64,000 nucleotides of DNA from an uncultured Lachnospiraceae bacterium (GTDB lineage: Bacteria; Bacillota; Clostridia; Lachnospirales; Lachnospiraceae). The DNA lies in the NCBI GenBank assembly GCA_946554445.1, contig CAMNSD010000003.1, positions 1-64,000 on the forward strand, written 5' to 3'. Position 1 is the first letter of the stretch. Every line of letters starts with the position of its first letter. The notes below the pieces were generated by a model that did not search any database, had not been told where the DNA came from, and worked only from the letters and a program-made list of their open reading frames with translations. This document shows, one piece after another, positions 1 through 8,948 of the stretch. A program made the translations under genes and the position numbers.

Positions 1-70
1 AAAAAGAACAATCCCTTCTTCTTAATTTGTCCTTGACAAGGGGTACACTTTAGAACAGGGCAGTAGAGAG

Positions 71-190
71 ATGCTTATTAAGACTGTAGAAGCGGCAATG
101 AAGAATTTTGACGTTGACTTGCACAAGGCTTGCGAGGGACTTGGTGTATCTGTGGCGGAATATGAAGAGGCAAAACGGCAGTGCATTTAA
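71..190 (+). CDS. Small ORF or gene remnant, 39 aa, function unknown
   Basis: An ATG at 71 opens a 39-codon frame ending in TAA at 188-190. The product is charged and helical-looking (it ends LGVSVAEYEEAKRQCI). The same frame is open back to a stop at 23-25 without another ATG. The style resembles the C-terminal end of larger Firmicute proteins such as the Rpn/PD-(D/E)XK nuclease family, so this may be the tail of a decayed gene lying left of the window. That link is a guess; no motif fixes a function. It lies upstream of the tyrS promoter and is probably not part of that unit. Confidence 0.25.
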   Translation: MLIKTVEAAMKNFDVDLHKACEGLGVSVAEYEEAKRQCI

Positions 191-233
191 AAAGGAAAAC
201 ATTGTCAGCTGTGTAATCTGCCATAAAAAGTGG

Positions 234-262
234 TTGACAAACACAATAATATCGTATACATT
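234..262 (+). promoter_or_regulatory. Candidate sigma-A promoter of the tyrS leader
   Basis: TTGACA at 234-239 is followed after 17 bases by TACATT at 257-262. Transcription would begin near 270, just ahead of the T-box stem I region. Confidence 0.6.
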
Positions 263-269
263 ATAAGGC

Positions 270-618
270 AGTAAAGTTTTAATATATGACAGGCGTTGAT
301 AAGAACAAGTAGTGGATTAGGGAACGCACAGAAAGCAGCCGGTGGATGAGAGGCGCGCGGGAACTTTTTCATGAATACATCTTGGAGCTTCATGACAGAA
401 TAGAGAGAATGTTATGTCAGAAAAAACTGGCGTACAGGCATTGGCTCTTAGTAGGTCATGACGGGGGATGCACGTTATAGCAGGAAAGTATCATCATAGA
501 TAGTATAACATGCGCTATCAAATGATTGTACTCGATGAGGCGGACAATGTGAGTTGTCTGCGAAATTAGGTGGTAACACGAGTTTAACCCTCGTCCTGAT
601 AAACAGGACGGGGGTTTG
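270..618 (+). promoter_or_regulatory. T-box leader of tyrS (tRNA-Tyr-sensing riboswitch)
   Basis: The leader ends in a T-box-type antiterminator motif, AGGTGGTAACACGAG at 568-582, followed by an intrinsic terminator. The terminator's 11-bp stem pairs 588-598 with 604-614 around an ATAAA loop and ends in TTT. In the family, uncharged cognate tRNA pairs with the T-box bulge and stabilises the antiterminator, so tyrS is transcribed when Tyr-tRNA is scarce. The region 285-440 carries stem-I-like elements. A GAA-TAC-A sequence at 374-379 is a good candidate specifier loop, since TAC is a tyrosine codon and matches the gene downstream. The T-box and terminator are seen directly; the specifier assignment is inference. 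Confidence 0.85.
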
Positions 619-677
619 TCGCGTCTGCTGATAGGTATTTAATGAAGTTATGGAAGTGAAAGGAAGGGACACAGACT

Positions 678-1901
678 ATGGGTATTTATGAAGAGTTACA
701 GGCGAGAGGACTTCTTGCACAGCTGACGGATGCTGATGAAATCCGTGACCTGATCAACAACGGAAAGGCTACGTTTTATATTGGTTTCGATCCTACGGCG
801 GACAGCCTGCATGTGGGACACTTTATGGCATTATGTCTGATGAAACGGCTGCAGGAGGCAGGTAATAAACCCATTGCCCTGATTGGGGGCGGCACGGCCA
901 TGATTGGCGATCCTTCCGGGCGCACGGATATGCGCTCCATGATGACCAAAGAGACCATCGAACACAACTGCGAGTGTTTTAAGAAGCAGATGAGCCGGTT
1001 TATTGATTTTTCGGAGGGCAAGGCCCTGATGGTCAATAATGCGGACTGGCTGTTGGATTTGAATTATGTAGAGTTTATCAGGGAAGTGGGGGCTTGCTTC
1101 AGTGTCAACAATATGCTTCGGGCAGAGTGTTATAAGCAGAGAATGGAAAAGGGCTTAAGTTTCCTTGAGTTCAACTATATGATCATGCAAAGTTATGATT
1201 TTCTGGAGCTTTATAAGAGGTATGGCTGTAACATGCAGTTTGGCGGAGATGATCAGTGGAGCAACATGTTGGGTGGAACGGATTTGATCCGCCGTAAGCT
1301 GGGTAAGGATGCTTATGCTATGACCATTACACTGCTCATGAATTCTGAGGGTAAGAAAATGGGCAAGACGCAGAAAGGGGCGGTCTGGCTTGATCCCAAC
1401 AAGACGACGCCGTTTGAGTTCTATCAGTACTGGCGTAATGTGGACGATGCCGATGTCCTTAAGTGTATGCGGATGCTGACTTTCCTGCCGCTGGAGCAGA
1501 TTGATGAGATGGACAGCTGGGAGGGAAGCCAGTTGAACGAGGCCAAAGAAATCCTTGCGTACGAACTGACCAATTTGGTACACGGCGAGGAGGAGGCGCA
1601 GAAGGCCAAGGAAGCGTCGAGGGCGCTTTTTGCCGGCGGCGGAAACTTGGAAAATATGCCTACGGCAACGCTTTCCGAGGAGGATTTCAGGGATGGCTCT
1701 ATTGACATCCTGGGAATTCTGGTGGCAGCCGGACTGGCAGCATCCCGCTCGGAAGCCCGCCGGGCTGTAGAACAGGGCGGAGTATCCGTTAAAGGCGAAA
1801 AAGTAAGCGATGTGAAAACTGCCTACAGCAAAGAGGATATTGCAGCAGAAGATTTTATCGTAAAAAAAGGCAAAAAGAGTTTTAAGAAGATTTTGGCGTA
1901 A
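678..1901 (+). CDS. tyrS: Tyrosyl-tRNA synthetase
   Basis: This class I aminoacyl-tRNA synthetase attaches tyrosine to tRNA-Tyr in the cytoplasm. The 407-residue length is normal for the bacterial enzyme. The HIGH-type signature appears as HVGH near residue 46, in a [11 protein letters not shown] context. The KMSKS-type loop appears as KMGKT near residue 228. Tyrosine-site elements such as QSYDFLELY and GGDDQWSN lie between them. The last 60 or so residues form an S4-like RNA-binding domain ([16 protein letters not shown]) that binds the tRNA. The start follows a GGAAGG site at 661-667. The T-box leader directly upstream independently supports tyrosine specificity and shows that expression follows tRNA-Tyr charging. 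Confidence 0.97.
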   Translation: MGIYEELQARGLLAQLTDADEIRDLINNGKATFYIGFDPTADSLHVGHFMALCLMKRLQEAGNKPIALIGGGTAMIGDPSGRTDMRSMMTKETIEHNCECFKKQMSRFIDFSEGKALMVNNADWLLDLNYVEFIREVGACFSVNNMLRAECYKQRMEKGLSFLEFNYMIMQSYDFLELYKRYGCNMQFGGDDQWSNMLGGTDLIRRKLGKDAYAMTITLLMNSEGKKMGKTQKGAVWLDPNKTTPFEFYQYWRNVDDADVLKCMRMLTFLPLEQIDEMDSWEGSQLNEAKEILAYELTNLVHGEEEAQKAKEASRALFAGGGNLENMPTATLSEEDFRDGSIDILGILVAAGLAASRSEARRAVEQGGVSVKGEKVSDVKTAYSKEDIAAEDFIVKKGKKSFKKILA

Positions 1902-1981
1902 AAGCTGGAATGGATGCGGAGGATGTGTGAAAAGCCGCACGGACAGGTAGATTCAGAGAGAAAGCATAGAGAGGAATGAAT

Positions 1982-2965
1982 ATGGAAAAGAGAGCAAAAG
2001 GAAGGACCTTGATGTCCTATGCACCAGATATCAAGGTGGTGGATTGTACCCTGCGGGACGGCGGTCTTGTGAACAATTTCTATTTTACGGATGAGTTTGT
2101 GAAGGCATTATATCAGGCCAATATCAAGGCAGGCGTAGATTACATGGAGTTCGGCTATAAGGCGTCCAAAGAGATGTTTGATGTGAACAAGTTCGGTAAA
2201 TGGAAATTCTGTGATGATAAGGATATCCGTGCTATTGTCGGAGACAACAAGACAGATATGAAGATTGCGGTGATGGCGGATGTGGGCAGGTGCGATTTCA
2301 GGAAAGATATTTTGAATAAAAAGGACAGCCCGATTGATCTGGTGCGTGTCGCGACCTATATCAATACCATACCGGCGGCGATAGAGGTGATTGAGGACTG
2401 TACGAAGAAGGGGTATGAGACTACTGTTAATATCATGGCAATCTCCAAATCGAATGAGACAGACTTGGATGCAGCCTTGGAACTGCTTGGACAGAGCAGT
2501 GTGGGCACTATTTATCTGGTGGACAGCTATGGTTCGCTCTATCCGGAGCAGGCGAGACGTCTGGCGGATAAGTATCTGGAAGTAGCGGCGAAATATAACA
2601 AGAAGGTGGGAATTCACGCCCATAATAATCAACAGCTTGCTTTTGCCAATACGGCGGAGGTTATCATTATGGGCGTCAGCTATCTGGATGCCACGGTAAG
2701 CGGTATGGGACGGGGCTGCGGTAACTGTCCCAGCGAATTGTTATTGGGATTTTTGAAGAATCCCAAATACAATATCAATCCGATCTTGAACTTTGTGGAG
2801 AAACAGATCGTTCCCTTACGGGAGTCAGGGGTGACATGGGGGTATGATGTGCCTTATCTTTTGACAGGAATTTTGAACCAGCATCCGAAGTCTGCCATCC
2901 AGTTTATGAAAGATGGCCGGAAAGATTATTATGAGTTTTATCTGGAACTTCTGGAGAATTTCTAG
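1982..2965 (+). CDS. HMGL-like (DRE-TIM) aldolase-domain protein
   Basis: The protein has the catalytic TIM-barrel fold shared by 4-hydroxy-2-oxovalerate aldolase, HMG-CoA lyase and isopropylmalate synthase. The N-terminal signature VVDCTLRDGG carries the metal-binding Asp and catalytic Arg. The IHAHNN stretch near residue 215 supplies the metal-binding histidines, and GMGRGCGNCPSELL follows. At about 327 residues it is only the barrel, without the DmpG communication domain or the LeuA regulatory domain. No dehydrogenase partner (DmpF-type) lies nearby, so the substrate is unknown. ATGs at 1976, 1982 and 2012 are possible; 1982 has the best spacing from GAGG at 1971-1974. It follows tyrS by about 80 bases with no terminator seen. 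Confidence 0.85.
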   Translation: MEKRAKGRTLMSYAPDIKVVDCTLRDGGLVNNFYFTDEFVKALYQANIKAGVDYMEFGYKASKEMFDVNKFGKWKFCDDKDIRAIVGDNKTDMKIAVMADVGRCDFRKDILNKKDSPIDLVRVATYINTIPAAIEVIEDCTKKGYETTVNIMAISKSNETDLDAALELLGQSSVGTIYLVDSYGSLYPEQARRLADKYLEVAAKYNKKVGIHAHNNQQLAFANTAEVIIMGVSYLDATVSGMGRGCGNCPSELLLGFLKNPKYNINPILNFVEKQIVPLRESGVTWGYDVPYLLTGILNQHPKSAIQFMKDGRKDYYEFYLELLENF

Positions 2966-3002
2966 GCGGATGCAGACATAAGTTATTCAGGAGAAGATGT
3001 GG

Positions 3003-4727
3003 ATGAAGCAAAAGAAGAAGCAGGATTTGGAATTTATTGATCTGGACGAAGACCTGGACGAAAACGAAAGTGGATATGAAAACGAAAGCGATTACGAAGA
3101 CGAATATGACGACGATTATGAGGAAGTGTATGGAGAGGACTATGAGTCTTTGGCAGGTTGGAAAGAATTTATTTCCGCAAAGGTTTTAATTACTATAATA
3201 ACAATTGTTATTATAATGGCGGCATTATTAGTTCTTTTGTTGAGGCGTGATCATAAGGAGGATGCAGGGGAGACTGTACCTGTGATGGAGGAGACAGCCG
3301 GGGAAGGACTGCAGACGGAGCAAATGCAGGCTGACCAGGCAGGGCAGGCGGGACAGAGTCTTCCTGATATTGAAGGAGAGGATCAATCGGACACCGAAGG
3401 GCTGGAAAATGCTGGTCAGGAGGCAGATGCGACAGTGCAGGAGGCGGAGGATCCCCAGACGGAAACCATGAGTACACAGCAGGGTACAGCGGTGGATGTG
3501 ACAGAGTTACTCTCTTCCGGTGCAGTAGCTGAGACAGAAGACATAACACTTGGTATTGATGTGGCCAGATATCAGGGAACCATTGACTGGACGCAGGTGG
3601 CGGCATCGGGAATTGAATTTGCCATGGTGCGCGTGGGATACCGCACGGACAGCACGAGAGAAATCTGTGCAGACACCAATGCCAGATATAATATGCAGGA
3701 AGCCCAGAAGAACGGGATTAAAGTGGGAGCCTATTTTTTCTCAACGGCGACAAGCAGGGAAGAAGCGATAGAGGAGGCGGACTGGGTAGCGGATTATATA
3801 GCGCAGTATCAGATTACTTATCCTGTGGCTTATGATTGTGAAGGTTTTGACAGGCCGGAAAGTGCCCAGTATACGTTGACTAAGACAGAGCGCACAGATA
3901 TTGCCATTGCCTTTTTGGAGCAGATTTACAGCCGCGGCTATACGCCCATGTTTTACGCTTCTATGGGAGAGTTGACTGGGGAGGCCAAGTGGGAGACGTC
4001 GCGGATGGAAAAAACTTATAAGATTTGGGTTTCGCAGTATCCGACAGAACCTTATCCGCAGACGAAAAAGTCCTCTTATACCGGCAGTCATGCTATGTGG
4101 CAGTATACCAACCGGGGGACGGTTGCGGGTATCAGCAGGCCTGTCGATGTGAATATCGCTTATTTCGGTTATGAGGGCACGGCAGATGCAATCAGTGATG
4201 AGACGCCGGAGGAAGCGCAGGCGGATGTGGAAGCATTGATGAATTTTACGGAAGCGAATGAGGAAGTGACGGCCAAAGATTCCACGAATCTGCGAAATAT
4301 ACCCAGTCAGGGAAGTGACAGCACAGTGGTGTATACATTGTCAAACGGGGAAACGCTTATAAGAACTGGTATCAGTGACAGTGGCTGGTCAAGGCTTACT
4401 TATAATGGACAGACCGTATATGCCGTCTCCAGTTATCTGACCACAGATTTATCCTATCAGAAACCGCAGGAGCAGACGCAGGAAGGCGCTGGCAGCGGAG
4501 ATGGATTAAAGACCAGGTTTGAGGAGAGAAATGAGCAGGTGACGGCTAAGATCGAGGTCAATCTCCGTACACTGCCCAGTGTAACAAATCCGGACGCCGT
4601 GGTAGCGGCGGTGCTTCACAATGGCGAGTACGCGACCAGGACGGGAATCAATGAAGCGTATGGCTGGTCCAGAGTAGACTATAATGGACAGACATTATAC
4701 TGTATCAGTAGTTACTTAACACAGTAA
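3003..4727 (+). CDS. Membrane-anchored GH25 lysozyme with two SH3 domains
   Basis: This is a predicted cell-wall muramidase. The first 55 residues are very acidic (Asp/Glu/Tyr-rich) and presumably cytoplasmic. One membrane segment follows (VLITIITIVIIMAALLVLLL), then a Glu/Gln-rich linker. The GH25 domain spans about residues 178-390: GIDVARYQG opens it, YDCEGF carries the catalytic acidic pair, and MWQYTNRG with VDVNIAYF closes it. Two bacterial SH3-like repeats follow, both with TAK, NLR and LP/IPS cores and both ending near SSYLT. The topology implies a type II anchored enzyme acting outside the membrane. ATG 3003 fits AGGAG at 2989-2993 better than ATG 2997. The acidic cytoplasmic head is not typical of GH25 enzymes. 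Confidence 0.9.
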   Translation: MKQKKKQDLEFIDLDEDLDENESGYENESDYEDEYDDDYEEVYGEDYESLAGWKEFISAKVLITIITIVIIMAALLVLLLRRDHKEDAGETVPVMEETAGEGLQTEQMQADQAGQAGQSLPDIEGEDQSDTEGLENAGQEADATVQEAEDPQTETMSTQQGTAVDVTELLSSGAVAETEDITLGIDVARYQGTIDWTQVAASGIEFAMVRVGYRTDSTREICADTNARYNMQEAQKNGIKVGAYFFSTATSREEAIEEADWVADYIAQYQITYPVAYDCEGFDRPESAQYTLTKTERTDIAIAFLEQIYSRGYTPMFYASMGELTGEAKWETSRMEKTYKIWVSQYPTEPYPQTKKSSYTGSHAMWQYTNRGTVAGISRPVDVNIAYFGYEGTADAISDETPEEAQADVEALMNFTEANEEVTAKDSTNLRNIPSQGSDSTVVYTLSNGETLIRTGISDSGWSRLTYNGQTVYAVSSYLTTDLSYQKPQEQTQEGAGSGDGLKTRFEERNEQVTAKIEVNLRTLPSVTNPDAVVAAVLHNGEYATRTGINEAYGWSRVDYNGQTLYCISSYLTQ

Positions 4728-4747
4728 AGACAGTAGGGAGGATTTAG

Positions 4748-5608
4748 ATGAGAACAAATATTTCCCAGAGACAATTTGATGAGGAACGGGCGTTATATAA
4801 TTTACAGCAGGCGGATGTGATAGAGTGCACTTTTGCAGGTCCGGCGGACGGTGAGTCTGTGCTGAAAGAATCCAGGGATGTGTATCTGCGCAAATGTACG
4901 TTTTCCCTGCGGTATCCCCTGTGGCATGTGAAAGGTTTTACCATGGAGGATTCTTCCATGGATGAATTGACACGGGCGGCAATCTGGTATGCAGAGGATG
5001 GCGTGATCAGAGAATCTGTGCTAGACGGTATCAAGGCGGTCAGAGAGTGTGCCAGAATACGGCTGGAACACTGTAAGGTAGTGTCTCAGGAATTTGGATG
5101 GAAATCCAGCGACATCGTGTTAAAAGATACGGAGATCACTTCTGAGTATCTGTTTTTTGACAGCCGGGATGTGAGATTGGAAAATGTGAAGATGCAGGGG
5201 AAATATTCTTTTCAGTACATGAAGAATCTGGAAATTACGGACAGTGTCCTGGATACCAAGGATGCTTTCTGGCACAGTGAGAATGTGACGGTCAGAAACA
5301 GCGTGGTGAAGGGAGAATATCTGGGATGGTTTTCCGATGGACTGACCTTGATTGATTGTAAGATCAGCGGCACACAGCCTTTATGTTATTGTAAGAATTT
5401 GAAGTTGATCAATTGTACCATGGATGACACGGATCTTTCTTTTGAGTATTCGGATGTGGAGGCGGATGTGTGTGGTCATGTAATTTCCATTAAGAATCCC
5501 CGGTCAGGAAGCATTACGGTGGACAGTGTAGGAGAAATCATTAGAGAGGATCCGGTGATGGAATGTACAGGCAGGGTTATCATCCGTGGTCAGGAAGAAA
5601 AGTTATGA
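4748..5608 (+). CDS. DUF3737 family protein (predicted right-handed beta-helix)
   Basis: The 286-residue protein matches my recollection of DUF3737 in its opening residues, in FAGPADGESVLKESRDV and in the LRYPLWHVKGF stretch. Short repeating strands of the kind NVTVRNSVVKGEYLGW and GLTLIDCKISGTQPLCY, about 20 residues each, indicate a pectate-lyase-like parallel beta-helix. No signal peptide is seen, so it should be cytoplasmic. No biochemical role is established to my knowledge. It has a strong GGGAGG ribosome site and its stop overlaps the next start (ATGA at 5605-5608), so the two genes are translationally coupled. Confidence 0.8.
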   Translation: MRTNISQRQFDEERALYNLQQADVIECTFAGPADGESVLKESRDVYLRKCTFSLRYPLWHVKGFTMEDSSMDELTRAAIWYAEDGVIRESVLDGIKAVRECARIRLEHCKVVSQEFGWKSSDIVLKDTEITSEYLFFDSRDVRLENVKMQGKYSFQYMKNLEITDSVLDTKDAFWHSENVTVRNSVVKGEYLGWFSDGLTLIDCKISGTQPLCYCKNLKLINCTMDDTDLSFEYSDVEADVCGHVISIKNPRSGSITVDSVGEIIREDPVMECTGRVIIRGQEEKL

Positions 5609-6462
5609 AACAGGGAGACAAAGTCGGAATTGTATGTTGTTCCAATGGATTGAACAGGAATCGGGGGAGCGATGTAGAAAAGTTAGTACGGATATTAACG
5701 GAAATAGGAATTACACCTGTTATTAGCAATCATATTTATACGAAGAGCGCTGTATTTTCCGGAACTGGAATAGAACGGGCACAGGCGTTGATGCGTTTTT
5801 ATGCGGATGATGACATAAAAGTGATTTTTGACATATCTGGTGGAGATATCGCTAATGAAATCCTGCCTTATCTGGATTTTGAACTGATCAGGGAACATCC
5901 CAAACAATTCTGGGGATACAGCGATCTGACCACCATATTAAATGCTATTTATACCAAAACGGGTAATACAGGGGTTCTCTATCAGGTGATGAATCTGGTG
6001 TGGGATGAGAGCGGCGTTCAGCGTAAGAACTTTGCCGATACGATACTGGGAGGAGAAGATTCTTTATTTTCTTTTCCCTTTCAGTTTGTACAGGGAGACC
6101 ATATGGAAGGGATTGTGACAGGCGGTAATATCCGTTGCCTATTGAAACTGGCCGGTACAGATTTTTTTCCGGATATGAGGGATAAGCTCCTGGTGCTGGA
6201 AGCGTTGGGTGGAAGTCTGCCTCAGTTTGTGACTTATTTAAGCCAGCTTAAGTGTATGGGGGTGTTTGCACAGATTAAAGGCATTGTGCTGGGGACATTT
6301 ACGCAGATGGAAGCAGAGAATATACGCCCGGATATCACCACACTGGTGCAGAAATATGCGGGAGATCTTCCGATTGTCAAGACATCAAGGCTTGGACATG
6401 GGGTAGATTCCTGCGGTGTGGTGATCGGAGCGTACAAGGTTTTTGATAATGTAGATTTTTAA
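5605..6462 (+). CDS. S66 family peptidase (LD-carboxypeptidase LdcA / MccF-like)
   Basis: The protein belongs to serine peptidase family S66, which cleaves the L,D bond in murein tetrapeptides (LdcA) or hydrolyses microcin C-type adducts (MccF). Family features visible are GDKVGIVCCSNG at the N-terminus, ISGGD, the nucleophile serine in FWGYSDLT near residue 105, the glutamate in LLVLEALGG and the histidine in SRLGHG near the C-terminus. These make up the expected Ser-Glu-His triad. At 285 residues the length is normal. There is no signal peptide, as for cytoplasmic LdcA. The start was taken as the ATG overlapping the DUF3737 stop. The opposing aroC gene ends inside its stop codon. Confidence 0.88.
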   Translation: MKQGDKVGIVCCSNGLNRNRGSDVEKLVRILTEIGITPVISNHIYTKSAVFSGTGIERAQALMRFYADDDIKVIFDISGGDIANEILPYLDFELIREHPKQFWGYSDLTTILNAIYTKTGNTGVLYQVMNLVWDESGVQRKNFADTILGGEDSLFSFPFQFVQGDHMEGIVTGGNIRCLLKLAGTDFFPDMRDKLLVLEALGGSLPQFVTYLSQLKCMGVFAQIKGIVLGTFTQMEAENIRPDITTLVQKYAGDLPIVKTSRLGHGVDSCGVVIGAYKVFDNVDF

Positions 6463-7559
6463 TCCAGATAAAGCTTTTTTAAATTCTCCATTTTACAGCT
6501 GGCATTGACTAAAAGGGCATCCAGTATGGTGACGGCCATCATGGATTCCACCACAACTACGGCTCGCGGAACGATAATGGGATCGTGTCGGCCCTTGATG
6601 GAGACTTCAATCTCCTCGCCCTTTTGGTTCACAGTTTGTTGAGGAGAGAAGATGGAAGGGGTAGGTTTAACATGGGCGCGCAGTATGATGCGGGAACCGT
6701 CACTGATGCCGCCAAGGATACCGCCCGCGTGATTTGATGTCTTGATAATATGGTTGTCCTGCATTCGAAACGGATCGTTGTTCTCGGAGCCGCGGTGCAG
6801 GGCAGCTTCTATGCCGTCGCCTATTTCCACGGCTTTGACTGCTCCGATGGACATGACGGCTTTGGCCAGATTGGCGTCCAGTTTTTCAAAGACCGGATCT
6901 CCCAAACCGGCGGGCACGCCGTCTACCACACATTCAATAACACCTCCTACGGAATCGTATTCCTTCATGCAGTCGGCCAGATATTTTTCCGCCAGAGCGG
7001 AAGCTTCCCTGTCTGGCATGGCAGTGGGGGTTTCCAGAATAGCATCGGTATCAAAATTTTCCATGGAGATGGAAATGGGACCGATGGACTTTGTGTAGGC
7101 GCATAGATGGATACCGAATTCAGACAGCGCTTTGGCGGCAATGGCGCCGGCAGCTACGCGGCCAATGGTTTCTCTGCCGGAGGATCGTCCGCCGCCCCGA
7201 TAGTCACGGAAGCCATATTTTTGGTCAAAGGTATAATCGGCATGGCCGGGACGATAATAGCTGGCAATCTCGCTGTAGTCCCTGGAATGTTGGGAAGTGT
7301 TCTGAACCAGCATGGAAATAGGCGTGCCGGTTGTCCTGCCCTCAAAGACGCCGGAGAGGATTTGCACCTCATCAGCCTCCTTACGGGGGGTTGAAATCCT
7401 GGTCTGACCGGGTTTCCTCCGGTCAAGATATGCTTGGATGTCGCTTTTGTCAAGATGAAGTCCTGCAGGACAGCCATCGACCACGACGCCAAGCGCCGTG
7501 CCATGTGACTCTCCCCAGGTGGTAAGTTGAAAGAAAATTCCGAGTGATGAACCTGCCAT
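6459..7559 (-). CDS. aroC: Chorismate synthase
   Basis: AroC converts 5-enolpyruvylshikimate-3-phosphate to chorismate using reduced FMN, the last step of the common aromatic pathway. The N-terminal signature TTWGESHG is clear. RGGGRSSGRETIGRVAAGAI follows in the middle, and SNHAGGILGGISDG lies towards the C-terminus; these are the family motifs. The 366-residue length is normal. The start at 7559 (MAGSSLGIFF) is chosen because AAAGGAAA lies just upstream on the minus strand; an ATG 30 bases further out lacks a ribosome site. No other aro gene is nearby. Its stop overlaps that of the S66 peptidase by four bases in convergent orientation. Confidence 0.97.
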   Translation of the reverse strand: MAGSSLGIFFQLTTWGESHGTALGVVVDGCPAGLHLDKSDIQAYLDRRKPGQTRISTPRKEADEVQILSGVFEGRTTGTPISMLVQNTSQHSRDYSEIASYYRPGHADYTFDQKYGFRDYRGGGRSSGRETIGRVAAGAIAAKALSEFGIHLCAYTKSIGPISISMENFDTDAILETPTAMPDREASALAEKYLADCMKEYDSVGGVIECVVDGVPAGLGDPVFEKLDANLAKAVMSIGAVKAVEIGDGIEAALHRGSENNDPFRMQDNHIIKTSNHAGGILGGISDGSRIILRAHVKPTPSIFSPQQTVNQKGEEIEVSIKGRHDPIIVPRAVVVVESMMAVTILDALLVNASCKMENLKKLYLD

Positions 7560-7878
7560 TGTATTTTCCTTTCCTATAATATTTTGCAATTTTCAGAAAA
7601 TAGCATGCAGGATAACCTGCAAAATTAAATAACCAACGGAATATAAAATGCACATTTAATAATGGTGATAGAAATATTGCATTTTTATTTTCCTAAAACA
7701 GATGGTGTGAAGCAACCCAATCCGCTTTTGTAGCATATCATATTTAGATATAAAAATAAATACGAAGACAGTGAAACAATAAAAACTTTAAAGATTTACA
7801 TAAAAAGACTGTACAAATAAATTTTATATGTTATGATATAAACTAGGTTTACATATTATTTTATGGATGAGGAGTTTC
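7560..7878. other. AT-rich divergent intergenic region
   Basis: This separates the divergent aroC and vanY-like genes. It holds a small palindrome (GCAGG-ATAA-CCTGC at 7607-7620) and a candidate promoter facing right: CTGTAC at 7809-7814, 17 bases, then TATGAT at 7832-7837. I see no conserved RNA or further gene in it. Confidence 0.45.
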
Positions 7879-8928
7879 ATGAAGAAGACATTTCGGGAGA
7901 ATGTGATAGCGAAATTCACGGGTATCGCCAAAAATCATAGGATATTAAAATATCCTTGTCTTGCGGCGATGGTTGTTGTATTGTTTTTCTATTATATTTT
8001 CATGCATTTTGTGAATAATGGAAAGCGTTATGTCAGTGTGGCTTTTGTGTTCATATTTTTTATGAGCAGTTGTAGCTTCTCTTTTGCGGTGTTCGCGGAA
8101 CGCACGGGATTTATCAGCGCCCAAGAAACTTACAGGGCTATCATTGAAGACTCGGACATTACTTTGGCGGAACAGCCTGTGGAACCACAGGAAGAGATGA
8201 TTTTGGAAGAGAATAATGGCGTTGCGGAGTGTGAGACTGTAGAAGAGGAAGAGATTGTGACGGCTTATTCCCTGGAGGACCTTCTGGCAAATCATGAAGG
8301 AGAAACTTATCAGGCGCAGGATAAAACGGTGGAGATGACGGGAGAAGAGTATGTGTTTGATTCTTCTGACTGGCGGCTGGTATTGATCAATAAGCAGCAT
8401 CCCATTCCGGAAGATTATAATTTTACACTGGGAACGTTCACGGCCGGTATGCGCTGTGATGAGCGTATTATAGAGGATCTTCTGCTGATGATGCAGGCGG
8501 CCAAGGACGAGGGCGTTAATCTGGAGGTTTGTTCTCCATATCGGGGGGATAACCGGCAGGAGTATCTTTTTGATAGGAAGATTAAGAAGTATATGGGACA
8601 AGGGATGTCCTATATGGAGGCCTATAAGTTGGCTTCTCAGATTGTGACAGTGCCAGGGGCAAGTGAACATCAGGTAGGCCTTGCACTGGATATTTGGAGC
8701 GACAATTATAAATCCTTGGATAAGGGGTTTGAAGATACGGAAGCTGGCAAATGGTTGGCAGAACACAGTTGGGAATATGGATTTGTACTGCGGTATCCGG
8801 AAGGAAAGGAATATATCACCAGTATTGAATATGAGCCTTGGCATTTCCGTTATGTGGGTAGAGAAGCAGCCATGACCATGAAGCAGGAGAATATCTGTTT
8901 AGAAGAATTTTGGGATAAGTATTTATAA
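7879..8928 (+). CDS. Membrane-anchored D-alanyl-D-alanine carboxypeptidase (VanY/M15B family)
   Basis: The protein is a predicted zinc DD-carboxypeptidase that trims the terminal D-Ala of peptidoglycan stem peptides. The M15B signatures are in the C-terminal half: CSPYRG, then GASEHQVGLALDIW (SxHxxGxAxD, giving zinc-binding His and Asp), then EPWHFRYVG (catalytic Glu and zinc His). The N-terminal 80 residues hold one or two hydrophobic segments, so it is membrane-tethered and the catalytic domain lies outside. A Glu-rich linker joins the two. ATG 7879 follows AGGAG at 7870-7874; the ATG at 7867 overlaps that site and is less likely. No van resistance genes are adjacent, so a housekeeping role is inferred. 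Confidence 0.9.
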   Translation: MKKTFRENVIAKFTGIAKNHRILKYPCLAAMVVVLFFYYIFMHFVNNGKRYVSVAFVFIFFMSSCSFSFAVFAERTGFISAQETYRAIIEDSDITLAEQPVEPQEEMILEENNGVAECETVEEEEIVTAYSLEDLLANHEGETYQAQDKTVEMTGEEYVFDSSDWRLVLINKQHPIPEDYNFTLGTFTAGMRCDERIIEDLLLMMQAAKDEGVNLEVCSPYRGDNRQEYLFDRKIKKYMGQGMSYMEAYKLASQIVTVPGASEHQVGLALDIWSDNYKSLDKGFEDTEAGKWLAEHSWEYGFVLRYPEGKEYITSIEYEPWHFRYVGREAAMTMKQENICLEEFWDKYL

Positions 8929-8948
8929 TATAGAAGTATGAGGTTTGT

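Noticed and set aside
1155-1940. Long minus-strand frame opposite tyrS
   Set aside because: It is a shadow of tyrS codon usage; the product has no motifs, and the plus strand is a certain gene.
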